Positions 6,425-13,269 of a stretch of DNA of 13,269 nt are shown piece by piece. This DNA is from Acidobacteriota bacterium (GTDB taxonomy: Bacteria; Acidobacteriota; Terriglobia; Terriglobales; Acidobacteriaceae): assembly GCA_028873155.1 (NCBI GenBank), contig JAGWML010000060.1:1-13269 (forward strand), given 5' to 3'. A program made the position numbers and the translations under genes. Position 1 is the stretch's first letter; every line of letters begins with the position of its first letter. The notes under the pieces were generated by a model. It was not told the origin of the DNA and did not search any database. It worked only from the letters and a program-made list of their open reading frames with translations.

Positions 6425-7549
6425 GTGCTATTCTCGAAACAAGACGTTCCGGTGAAGCCGTTGAGCCGCAATTCGAGCCACTCCCCCCGGTTGCTCCCAC
6501 TTTCTCGAACCTGGGCCGCATGCGCAATAGCCGCAGCAATGCTGCTGGCCGCCGCTGGTTGCGCGCGTCTCCACAAGGAACACCACGACACCGTCTACGT
6601 TTGGACGCGACAGATCTATCTGCGCGACCGCGTCGCGGCCGTGTCCAATCGGGTCGCCGAAGTGACTAACGGGCAGCCGCTTGAGGTGCTCGAGCACGGA
6701 AGGCGCTTCCTGAAAGTGCAGACGGCCAAAGGCGAGATCGGGTGGATTCCCGAGCGCGCCGTGATTGACAGCGGCGTATATCAGAGCTTTGCCGACCTTG
6801 CGAGCCAGCATCGCGACAGCCCCGTGGTCGCCACAGCGACGTTGCGCGACGACGTGTATCTGCACGCAAAACCTGGCCGCGAGACGGACCGCTTTTATCT
6901 GCTCGCAGAGAAAGCCAAGGTCCAGATGCTGGAGCGCGCTTCTGTTCCTAAGGCGCCGGTTCCCACGCCGGTGGCAAAACCGGGCAACAGCGCAACCGCC
7001 GCCGCCACGCAGCCGGTGGTCATGGAAGACTGGTGGCTGGTGCGCGACAAGGACGGCCGCACAGGCTGGCTGCTCAATGGGCGCGTGGATGTGGACGTTC
7101 CCGACGAGATTGCGCAGTACGCAGAAGGACAGCGCATCGTCGGCGCCTATGTCATTGCCAGGGTGCGCGACGAGGCCGCAAGCTCCGCTGACCACCTGGT
7201 GCCGGAGTACGTGACGGCGCTGGTCACGCCGCAGTCCGGATTGCCCTATGACTTTGACCAGATTCGCGTCTTCACCTGGAGCGTCAAGCATCACCGCTAC
7301 GAGACCGCGTTCCGGCTGAAGCCTGTTGCCGGATACCTGCCGGTGACAATCGGCTCGGAGCCAGGACAGAACGGCGGGACCGAGCCTGTCTTCAGCTTCA
7401 AAATCGCCAGCGGCGAGGACGTGGCTATCGATCCGGAGACGGGCATTGCACGGCCCGCCTCGCCACGAACGATCCATTACGCACTGCGCGATACTCTGGT
7501 GCGGCGCATCGGACCGGACACTGGGCCGATTTCCCTGCTGCATCAGTAG
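6425..7549 (+). CDS. putative lipoprotein with bacterial SH3-like domains
   Basis: The protein has 374 residues and no recognised enzymatic function. An N-terminal stretch ends in a hydrophobic segment and a lipobox-like LLAAAGC, with lipidated cysteine C46, so it is probably anchored at the cell envelope. Residues about 55-115 form an SH3-like barrel (TVYVWTRQIYLRDR to KGEIGWIPERAV), and about 135-220 a second, diverged SH3-like repeat with LRDDVYLHAKPG and GRTGWLLNGRVDV; an Ala/Pro/Thr linker interrupts it near 178-200. The remaining C-terminal 150 residues are beta-rich and not assigned. SH3b domains often bind peptidoglycan or cell-wall peptides. The start is uncertain: GTG 6425 is the first possible codon after an in-frame stop at 6422, but has no clear Shine-Dalgarno; GTG 6452 and other in-frame codons before R29 remain possible. 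It lies 40 bases after the M28 gene and is probably the last gene of the tat operon. Confidence 0.7.
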   Translation: MLFSKQDVPVKPLSRNSSHSPRLLPLSRTWAACAIAAAMLLAAAGCARLHKEHHDTVYVWTRQIYLRDRVAAVSNRVAEVTNGQPLEVLEHGRRFLKVQTAKGEIGWIPERAVIDSGVYQSFADLASQHRDSPVVATATLRDDVYLHAKPGRETDRFYLLAEKAKVQMLERASVPKAPVPTPVAKPGNSATAAATQPVVMEDWWLVRDKDGRTGWLLNGRVDVDVPDEIAQYAEGQRIVGAYVIARVRDEAASSADHLVPEYVTALVTPQSGLPYDFDQIRVFTWSVKHHRYETAFRLKPVAGYLPVTIGSEPGQNGGTEPVFSFKIASGEDVAIDPETGIARPASPRTIHYALRDTLVRRIGPDTGPISLLHQ

Positions 7550-7639
7550 AAGGAAGCGCCAAAGTCAGCAAAGAAGCGCTCCAGGTCATTCGAAACATTC
7601 AAGCGGAAGCACGACCGGACCAGGCCGGGCGGTTCTTTG

Positions 7640-7658
7640 TGCTTGCCAACCGCAAGCA
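7640..7658. terminator. short hairpin at the end of the sulfotransferase-like gene
   Basis: TGCTTGC (7640-7646) pairs perfectly with GCAAGCA (7652-7658) around CAACC, one base beyond the sulfotransferase stop and about 90 bases after the lipoprotein stop. It could end either convergent transcript, but there is no T tract on either strand, so termination is unproven. The rest of 7550-7659 shows no other feature. Confidence 0.35.
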
Positions 7659-7659
7659 T

Positions 7660-9645
7660 CTACCACTGCACGCCGGGATAGAGGCTCGGCATCCGGTCAA
7701 CGTGGAACTGGTACGCCCCAGTCGTCGTGCCCTGCCAGATGACGCCGCTGGCCTGCGGATTCAGTTCCTGCACGATAGCGCCGCCCTGCGGAGCGCAGAA
7801 GTTCACCTCAATGTCGTTGTTCCCCATCAGTTCCGCATTGCCTCCAAAGAAGCTGAAGAAGGTATCGGGCGGAACATAATGCGTAATCATCGTCGCCGTC
7901 ATGTTGCTCTCGTTCAGCTCCAGCAGTGGCATGGTCGAGTAGCAGGTCGCTGACGACGGCGCCGCCGGCGAGCACAGCACCTGGCCGACAGGCGGCGGGA
8001 AGGTGCGGTCGTTGCCGTTATCCATCATGCCAATGCGGAAGACTCCCGTCGTGTTCGGCGTGAAGAAGTTCATGCCGTGCTGGGCATAGAACCAGTCTGT
8101 CGGGTCCGTCGCGCCAACCAGCTTGAAGTCGCCCTGATAGCCGAGATGCCAGAGAATCTTGCCTGAACCCTGCCCGTCGAGATATTCGATCTTGATGATC
8201 CAGTTCTGGTGGCGCATCGAGAGCAGCAGGTTGTGATCGTCGTTCGAATAGAGCATGTCGTTCGAGTGGGTCCAGTCGCAGCTCGCAGTGCCGCAGTTCA
8301 TCGGATGGCGCTCGACGTCGAGATGGTCGAAGGTATTCCATGCCCAGACGGGATTAAAGTTCTCGTCCACATCCACCAGGGCGTCGCCGATGACGGGGGC
8401 CGTCACAACCTGTCCCTTCACGTCAATCTGCAGGGTCTTGGTATAGGTGGCCAGCAGAATCCAATGCCCATTGGGCAAGGCCAGCACGTTGTGGTGGAAG
8501 CTGCCGAGTTGATACACCGCGCCGGTACCGTCCCGCAGACTCGACGAGGCGAGCTTCTGATTGAGCTGGGTCATATTCAGGCTGCGAATGGTGCTGCCCA
8601 GCAGGTCAACCTCGCGAATCTCGTTGATGACGCCCGGTTGCGCCCCCGCAGACTCGTTCGACGAGAGATAGGAAATCAGCGTAAGGAAGTGGCCGTTGGG
8701 CAGCAGTTGAATCCCTTGCAGCAGGTCCGATTGCGTGCCCTGGTACGTGTAGGTCCAGATCACATTGCCCTGCAGGTCTGTGGCCATGGCCTCGGCGTAC
8801 TGGTGCGGAAACAGCGTGTTCCACATCTCGATGCCGGCCTGCGGCGTGCCACCGGGCGTGGTGATGTTGATGGGCGATGTGGCGGGCGGCGTGCCGGTGG
8901 TGCAGGTGAAGTCGGCATCATTGAAGGTGGCGCCGTTGTTCAGAACGATCTGGCCGCGCAGGTGGTAGGTTGTGCTGCCGCGCATGCCGCCCACTTCCAT
9001 CGTCACCTGGCCGCCGGTGGTCCCCGGACTCGGCTGCTGCCATGTGTTGAACCCGTAATTCGTCGTTGTGCCAAACTCGACGCTCACCTTGCCCGGGGCC
9101 GGCAGGTACGTGGTGTACACCGCGACTAACGGATGCCCGGTCAGCGGCGGGCAGAGCGTCGTGCCGGGCAGAATGATCGCGACCACCGCCGTGGCGTTGT
9201 CCTGCAGCGGCGCAGTAGCTAATGCCGCCGTCACCTGGATATTTTCCACCTGGGTCACGTTCACGGGCGCGGTGTAGTTGCCGGTAGCGCTTACGGTACC
9301 CACCGTCGCGTTGCCGCCGGGTACGTTGTTCACAAACCACGCAATCGCACCGCCCGTGCTGGATGTGGCCGTGAACTGGAACGACTGGCCGGGCGCAAGG
9401 GCAATATATTGCGGCGTGATGGTGATCGTGCCGTTCTGCGTGGCCGTCGGCGGCGGCCCGCCGGGAGGTGGAATGACAACAATCGGCAACGGACCCTGCA
9501 CCCAGAAGCCGCACCCTGCAGGCAACAGCAGCACGATGAGACTCAGCCAGAACCCTGACCGCAGCAGGCCCCTGCGCCGCGTGCGACTGGAAACGGGGGA
9601 AGACGCCGCGACGGACGTACGTGCAGAGCGATCAAAAAGAATCAT
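7660..9645 (-). CDS. secreted aryl-sulfate sulfotransferase (ASST) family protein with Ig-like N-terminal domain
   Basis: The protein has 661 residues. Residues 1-45 resemble an export signal with a long basic n-region (TRRRGLL at 22-28), a hydrophobic core and PAGC, so lipidation at C45 is possible though P42 is unusual for a lipobox. Residues about 72-158 are a bacterial Ig-like domain (ITPQYIALAPGQSFQF, then NYTAP), common in acidobacterial secreted proteins. From about 270 the chain matches arylsulfotransferase beta-propellers: SFHHNVLALPNGH (382-394), DWTHSND (457-463), SMRHQNW (476-482), WHLG (499-502) and QHGMNFF (522-528). H460, N462 and R478 keep the spacing of active-site residues in uropathogenic E. 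coli ASST, and H523 aligns with the histidine that carries the sulfate. ASSTs move sulfate between phenols without PAPS. Whether this one does is not certain, because the family also has uncharacterised members. A disulfide such as C451-C456 is possible. Confidence 0.83.
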   Translation of the reverse strand: MILFDRSARTSVAASSPVSSRTRRRGLLRSGFWLSLIVLLLPAGCGFWVQGPLPIVVIPPPGGPPPTATQNGTITITPQYIALAPGQSFQFTATSSTGGAIAWFVNNVPGGNATVGTVSATGNYTAPVNVTQVENIQVTAALATAPLQDNATAVVAIILPGTTLCPPLTGHPLVAVYTTYLPAPGKVSVEFGTTTNYGFNTWQQPSPGTTGGQVTMEVGGMRGSTTYHLRGQIVLNNGATFNDADFTCTTGTPPATSPINITTPGGTPQAGIEMWNTLFPHQYAEAMATDLQGNVIWTYTYQGTQSDLLQGIQLLPNGHFLTLISYLSSNESAGAQPGVINEIREVDLLGSTIRSLNMTQLNQKLASSSLRDGTGAVYQLGSFHHNVLALPNGHWILLATYTKTLQIDVKGQVVTAPVIGDALVDVDENFNPVWAWNTFDHLDVERHPMNCGTASCDWTHSNDMLYSNDDHNLLLSMRHQNWIIKIEYLDGQGSGKILWHLGYQGDFKLVGATDPTDWFYAQHGMNFFTPNTTGVFRIGMMDNGNDRTFPPPVGQVLCSPAAPSSATCYSTMPLLELNESNMTATMITHYVPPDTFFSFFGGNAELMGNNDIEVNFCAPQGGAIVQELNPQASGVIWQGTTTGAYQFHVDRMPSLYPGVQW

Positions 9646-9731
9646 CGGGCACTTTCAGGGCCGGTTGCCGAACACAAAGCAAGAACTGTGAGACAGAGAA
9701 ACACACCAAGGGTAACAAACGTTGGATGCAT
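9642..9731 (-). CDS. possible small hydrophobic ORF overlapping the sulfotransferase start
   Basis: A 29-codon frame from ATG 9731 ends in TGA that overlaps the sulfotransferase ATG as ATGA. The peptide starts MHPTFVTLGVFLCLTVLAL and ends polar (CSATGPESAR), so it resembles a short signal or membrane segment. The overlap would allow translational coupling, which is attractive because the sulfotransferase itself lacks a clear Shine-Dalgarno. Against it, no Shine-Dalgarno precedes this ORF either, and a 29-codon frame can arise by chance. No homologue is recognised. Confidence 0.25.
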   Translation of the reverse strand: MHPTFVTLGVFLCLTVLALCSATGPESAR

Positions 9732-9762
9732 GCCGGGCGTGGGGTGCTGCCTCTGCCGAACA

Positions 9763-9813
9763 CAGTTTGGCTCAGCCACGCCGCTGGCCGGGCTAGACCT
9801 GTTGGACAAACTG
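9763..9813. repeat. inverted repeat downstream of aroDE
   Basis: CAGTTTG (9763-9769) and CAAACTG (9807-9813) are perfect inverted copies separated by 37 bases, which themselves contain a weaker GGCCA/TGGCT pairing. In the aroDE transcript this begins 11 bases after the stop codon. It could stabilise or end the mRNA, but has no T run. In the rest of 9646-9823 I see only the small ORF above and an 11-bp direct repeat. Confidence 0.25.
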
Positions 9814-9823
9814 GCTGTAGGGC

Positions 9824-11386
9824 TCAGGCTTCTCGGCGGCGCAGTGCGTGCTCCACCACGCGCTGCATCTCGTTCTCCGGCGCGGGCTTGCCGGTCCAGA
9901 TCTCGAACTGGCGGGCGCCCTGCTGCACAAACATCTCGACGCCGGTAATGGCCGGGATGCCACGCGAGCGCGCAAGGGCGAGCAGCGGCGTCTCGATAGG
10001 GTTGTAAACCATGTCGAAGACCAGGCTGGCATTGAGTTCGCTGGGCGCGATCGGCATCGTCTGCTTGTTGCCCTTCATGCCGCAGGGGGTGGAGTTGATC
10101 AGCACATCGAAGCGCTGTTTGGCGAAGGCCTCATGCTTGAGTGACTTGGCCTTGGCCTGGCGGGCGAGCGTGACGGCAGTCTCGTGCGTACGATTGATGA
10201 CGTAGACCTCCGCTCCCTGCTCCACGAGCCCAAAGACGGCCGCACGGGCTGCTCCGCCCGCGCCAAGCACGGCCACCCGCGCGCCGCGGAGGCGAAGGCG
10301 CTTTTCCAGCGGGCGAATAACGCCGGCCACGTCCGTATTGAAGCCGTAGAGCTTGCCGTCGGCTCCGGTGCGCAGCGTGTTGCAGGCCCCAATGCGCGCG
10401 GTCAGGGGGTCCATGTTCGCCAGATGCGGCAGCACCTCCTGCTTCAGCGGCATCGTCACGGCCACCCCGGCCAGCGGCAGTTCGCGCACAACCGTCAGCA
10501 GGTCATCCAGCGATTTGGCCTTCAGCGGCAGCATCACTGCGTTCACCACCTCGCGGCGGAAGGCTGCGTTGTGCATCAGCGGCGAGAGAGAGTGCGCAAT
10601 CGGGTTACCGGCCACCCCAAAGATGCGTGTGGCCTGGTCCAGTTGTTCGATGCGATAAATCTCGCGCAGCGTGCGCGCATCCACCTGGCCGGGTGCTGTC
10701 TCCGTCTCCTCAGAGAAGGACGCAAATGTGAACGACCCTCCGGCGCGCGGCCCCAGGACGCGACTCAGAATGCCTTCCTCGCCCATCGCGATCCCGATGA
10801 TGTGCGCCGAAAGCGATCGGTCCTCAATCAGACGCAGGATGGCGAGATTGTCTGCCAGCGAGCGCGCGGTCGAGACGATCTTCACAAAGTCAGGCTTGAA
10901 GGCTTCGATACGGTCGGCGGCCTGCTCCAGGCTGCGCGTGCGGGTAAAGTCGTGGTAGCTGATCAGCAGCGCCGCTCCGCTGTGGCGCAGGTGGGTGATC
11001 TGCGCCGCCTTGGCCGACTCAGCCGACTCAATTTCGAGATCGACAATCTGGCACCCAGCCTGCGCGGCCTTCGTGAGGACCTCAAACTGCGCGGCAAGCG
11101 CCCCGGTAAACCCGCCCCCATTCGCCTTGCGGCGGCAGGTGGCGATGGCGGTCACTTCGCGGTGCGATGCGAGAAACTCTTTGATCTTGGGCAGCGCGAG
11201 CAGCGGTTTCGGCAGGGCGTCGAGCCGGAACTCAAAAAAGGTGGAGTCGCGCAGCGCCGTGTTGACCCGCTCCATCAGCTCCGCAGGCGACGACGCCTGC
11301 AGCGCAATGCACATCTTGCCCGGCCGCAGACGTGCGCCAGCGGGCGGCGGTGGAGGGGCGGCAGTGGCAGAAGCGTGTGGCATCAC
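9824..11386 (-). CDS. aroDE: bifunctional 3-dehydroquinate dehydratase (type I) / shikimate dehydrogenase
   Basis: This 520-residue fusion catalyses two successive shikimate-pathway steps: 3-dehydroquinate to 3-dehydroshikimate, then NADPH reduction to shikimate. Residues about 24-245 are type I dehydroquinase: EFRLD (52-56), Schiff-base lysine K169 in FVKIVSTA, general base H145 in SYHDF, and R214 in LGPRAGGSF. Residues about 255-515 are AroE: GNPIAHSLSP (260-269), catalytic K315 in TMPLKQ, N336 in ACNT, D352 in FNTD, nucleotide loop GAGGAARA (375-382), NRT (398-400) for NADPH, and MFVQQGARQFEIW (485-497). The domain order is the same as in plant DHQ-SDH. The first 23 residues are Ala/Pro-rich and unconserved. 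The start is GTG 11386 or, more likely, the ATG next to it at 11383; ATG 11314 is a fallback. A promoter lies immediately upstream. Confidence 0.96.
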   Translation of the reverse strand: MMPHASATAAPPPPPAGARLRPGKMCIALQASSPAELMERVNTALRDSTFFEFRLDALPKPLLALPKIKEFLASHREVTAIATCRRKANGGGFTGALAAQFEVLTKAAQAGCQIVDLEIESAESAKAAQITHLRHSGAALLISYHDFTRTRSLEQAADRIEAFKPDFVKIVSTARSLADNLAILRLIEDRSLSAHIIGIAMGEEGILSRVLGPRAGGSFTFASFSEETETAPGQVDARTLREIYRIEQLDQATRIFGVAGNPIAHSLSPLMHNAAFRREVVNAVMLPLKAKSLDDLLTVVRELPLAGVAVTMPLKQEVLPHLANMDPLTARIGACNTLRTGADGKLYGFNTDVAGVIRPLEKRLRLRGARVAVLGAGGAARAAVFGLVEQGAEVYVINRTHETAVTLARQAKAKSLKHEAFAKQRFDVLINSTPCGMKGNKQTMPIAPSELNASLVFDMVYNPIETPLLALARSRGIPAITGVEMFVQQGARQFEIWTGKPAPENEMQRVVEHALRRREA

Positions 11387-11397
11387 TCAATTGACGC

Positions 11398-11426
11398 ATA
11401 TTAGACGGGTTACGGCAGCGATGCAA
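11398..11426 (-). promoter_or_regulatory. sigma-70-type promoter for aroDE
   Basis: Read on the minus strand, TTGCAT (11426 to 11421) and TAATAT (11403 to 11398) are separated by exactly 17 bases, a strong match to the consensus. The start of transcription would fall near 11391, leaving only about 5-8 untranslated bases before the GTG/ATG of aroDE. Confidence 0.62.
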
Positions 11427-11428
11427 CA

Positions 11429-11446
11429 GAGAAGGTGCGACTTCTC
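11429..11446. repeat. inverted repeat beside the aroDE -35 element
   Basis: GAGAAG (11429-11434) and CTTCTC (11441-11446) form a perfect six-pair inverted repeat with a 6-nt centre. It sits two bases upstream of the aroDE -35 hexamer and in the probable leader of the divergent peptidase gene, so it could be an operator or a leader hairpin. No regulator is identified. Confidence 0.3.
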
Positions 11447-11517
11447 GTCCATTTCCTCAAATGGCCAGCAAATCGAGCCGGATATGGCAAGCTGGAAGCT
11501 GGAGGCTACGGCAAGCA

Positions 11518-13269
11518 ATGACCTTGGAAGCGGTTACCACGGTGACGAACGATACCCACGCATGGGAGGCTGGCGGAGCGCAGGGAGCGGAGGCGTTGTC
11601 CGCCTGGGTAAGCTTGCGGCTCGAGGCGCATGAAGCCGCTCTCGCCGCGTTACTTGCGGTCGAGGGCGAGCGCACCCCTGAAAACTCTCTGCGGCTGTAT
11701 GACATCGCGATTGAGCAACTTAGCCTGGCCGGGGCGCAGGCTGGTCTGCTCAACTCCGTCGCCTCGGACAAGGCCGTCCGCGACCAGGCGCAGAACGAGG
11801 CGCAGCGCGTGGCCATGGCCGGCAGTGCCCTCAGTCTGAACCGCCCCGTCTACGACGCTCTCCAGGCGATCAGCCTGGATGCCGCGAGCGCGGCGACCCG
11901 GCACTATGTCGAGCGGACGCTCCTGGGCTACCGGTTGGCCGGCGTGGATAAGGACGATGCCACGCGGGCAACGCTGCAGCAACTCCATGAGACGGCGACG
12001 CGGCTCTCGCTCGAGTTCAGCCGCAACATCCAGGAAGGCGCGAAGACGATTGAGGCAGCGCCCAACGAGCTGGAGGGATTGCCCGCCGACTATCTCGCCC
12101 GGCACCCGGCCAACGCAGAAGGCCGCGTGACCATCTCGACCGACCAGCCGGACATGCAGCCCGTCATGACCTTTGCCGCATCTGCGCCGCTGCGTGAACG
12201 CATGTTTCTGGCCTACAACACGCGGGCGTACCCGGCGAACCAGCAGATTCTGCTGGACCTGCTCGCGACGCGGCAGGAGATTGCGTCCATTCTCGGATTC
12301 CGGAGCTGGGCAGACCTCGCCACAGCGGACCAAATGATGGGCTCGGCGGCAAACGTCCGTGCGTTTCTGGCCAGGCTGGATGAGGCCAGCCGCGAGGGCG
12401 CGTCGCGCGAGCATGCGATGATTCTCGGGTTTGCGCGAGAGCGGCATCCAGGCTTGCAGGCCATCGACATCGCCAGCCGCGGCTACTGGTATGAGCAGTT
12501 CCGGCGCGCGCAGTATGACTTTGACTCGCAATCCGTGCGGCCGTACTTCCCCTACGCGCAGGTGGAAACCGGCGTGCTCGATACGGCGGCGCGGCTCTTC
12601 AAGGTCGAGTTCCGGCGCTCGAATGCCGCAGCCTGGGACCCTGCGGTGACCGTCTACGAAGTGCTGGAAGATGGGCGGTTGGTCGGACGCTTCTACCTCG
12701 ACATGCACCCGCGCGAAGGCAAAGACAAGTGGTTCTCCGCGGCGCCGGTCGTCACCGGCGTGCGCGGGCGTTACCTGCCGGAGGCGGCGCTGATCTGCAA
12801 CTTTCCCGGCGGCGAACCGGGCGATCCGGGCCTCATGCAGTACTCCGACGTCGTCACCTACTTCCACGAGTTCGGCCATTTGATGCACGCTATCCTGGGC
12901 GGCCAGACCGAGTGGGCCGGGCTCTCCGGCTTCGCCACAGAGGGTGACTTCATCGAGGTACCCTCGCAGATGCTCGAGGAGTTCTTCCGCGACGAGAAGC
13001 TGTTGCAGGCATTTGCCAGACACTACCAGACAGGCGAGATCCTTCCATTCGAAACCATCCGGAGAATGAAAGGAGCCGGTGCGTTCGGTCGCGCGGACTG
13101 GGTCCGCTCGCAGCTCTACTACACAACCCTCTCGCTCGACCTGCACGATCAGGACCCGTCAGGGCTCGACCTAGACGCGACGACCAGGCGACTCTACCAG
13201 AGCCTGCAGCCGTGGACCTGGCTCGACGGGAACCGCATGTATGCCAGCTTCGGCCACCTCACCGGTTAT
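11518..13269 (+). CDS. M3-family zinc oligopeptidase (thimet oligopeptidase/OpdA type), 3' end outside the window
   Basis: The frame runs open for 584 codons to the window edge; M3 enzymes of this type have about 650-700 residues, so the C-terminal part is missing only because the window stops. The zinc site is HEFGH at 450-454, with the third ligand E480 in DFIEVPSQM (477-485). The upstream chain is helical as expected, with YLDMHPREGKDKWF and CNFPGG matching the M3 core. The last residues, MYASFGHLTGY, are the beginning of the conserved substrate-binding segment. M3 enzymes cleave short peptides in the cytoplasm; no signal peptide is seen. ATG 11518 is chosen because GGAGG (11501-11505) precedes it, though 12 bases away; ATG 11461, in frame, would add 19 basic residues but lacks a Shine-Dalgarno. 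The gene diverges from aroDE. Compared with mammalian thimet oligopeptidase there is one extra residue between HEFGH and the glutamate. Confidence 0.92.
   Translation, partial: MTLEAVTTVTNDTHAWEAGGAQGAEALSAWVSLRLEAHEAALAALLAVEGERTPENSLRLYDIAIEQLSLAGAQAGLLNSVASDKAVRDQAQNEAQRVAMAGSALSLNRPVYDALQAISLDAASAATRHYVERTLLGYRLAGVDKDDATRATLQQLHETATRLSLEFSRNIQEGAKTIEAAPNELEGLPADYLARHPANAEGRVTISTDQPDMQPVMTFAASAPLRERMFLAYNTRAYPANQQILLDLLATRQEIASILGFRSWADLATADQMMGSAANVRAFLARLDEASREGASREHAMILGFARERHPGLQAIDIASRGYWYEQFRRAQYDFDSQSVRPYFPYAQVETGVLDTAARLFKVEFRRSNAAAWDPAVTVYEVLEDGRLVGRFYLDMHPREGKDKWFSAAPVVTGVRGRYLPEAALICNFPGGEPGDPGLMQYSDVVTYFHEFGHLMHAILGGQTEWAGLSGFATEGDFIEVPSQMLEEFFRDEKLLQAFARHYQTGEILPFETIRRMKGAGAFGRADWVRSQLYYTTLSLDLHDQDPSGLDLDATTRRLYQSLQPWTWLDGNRMYASFGHLTGY

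Noticed and set aside
5362..6591. A 409-codon - strand frame opposite tatC, the M28 enzyme and the lipoprotein start
   Set aside because: It crosses three genes with clear family motifs on the other strand and shows no domain of its own.
10184..11404. A 406-codon + strand frame opposite aroDE, and a 306-codon + strand frame opposite the sulfotransferase (8209-9129)
   Set aside because: Both are shadows of well-supported genes and encode low-complexity, domain-free sequence.
11650..13146. A 498-codon open frame on the - strand
   Set aside because: It lies opposite the M3 peptidase, whose frame is open throughout with an intact HEFGH motif. The antisense product has no recognisable domain.
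1..13269. Mobile element, CRISPR array, tRNA/rRNA or defence system
   Set aside because: No transposase, integrase, spaced repeat series, rRNA segment or tRNA cloverleaf was seen; the genes are metabolic, export or envelope functions with similar composition throughout.

Overview
The window looks like chromosomal DNA from an acidobacterium of the Acidobacteriaceae/Terriglobia type (inference). The main reasons are a GC-rich coding style, a secreted sulfotransferase-like protein with an N-terminal Ig-like domain, a fused aroD-aroE gene, and above all a two-domain RNA in front of nadA that fits the NAD+-I riboswitch (nadA motif), a class reported only from Acidobacteriota. I see no tRNA, rRNA, CRISPR, insertion sequence, integrase or phage gene. 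This is housekeeping chromosome rather than a mobile island.

Layout. Positions 13-2192 (+) hold a coupled pair: a sugar kinase of the AmgK/APH type fused to a RapZ C-terminal domain, then a MurU-like sugar-1-phosphate nucleotidyltransferase. Together they look like a cell-wall sugar salvage route ending in a UDP-sugar, with a possible amino-sugar sensing domain built into the kinase. Positions 2239-3497 (-) hold nadA (quinolinate synthase) and its tandem riboswitch leader, whose last stem overlaps the ribosome binding region. A DinB-fold protein diverges from it (3602-4096, +). Positions 4112-7549 (+) look like one operon: promoter, tatB-like, tatC, a secreted M28 glutaminyl-cyclase-like metalloenzyme and an SH3-domain lipoprotein. 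Overlaps and a strong Shine-Dalgarno tie the first three genes together, and a pair of hairpins precedes the fourth. Positions 7660-9731 (-) carry a secreted aryl-sulfate sulfotransferase family protein with a possible tiny overlapping ORF before it. Positions 9824-11386 (-) are a bifunctional AroD-AroE enzyme with a clear promoter very close to its start. From 11518 to the window end (+) there is an M3-family zinc oligopeptidase, cut off by the window edge.

The observations most worth following are the intact tandem NAD+-I riboswitch, the kinase-RapZ fusion beside MurU, two promoters that would give nearly leaderless mRNAs (tatB and aroDE), and a small hydrophobic ORF that overlaps the sulfotransferase start by four bases.
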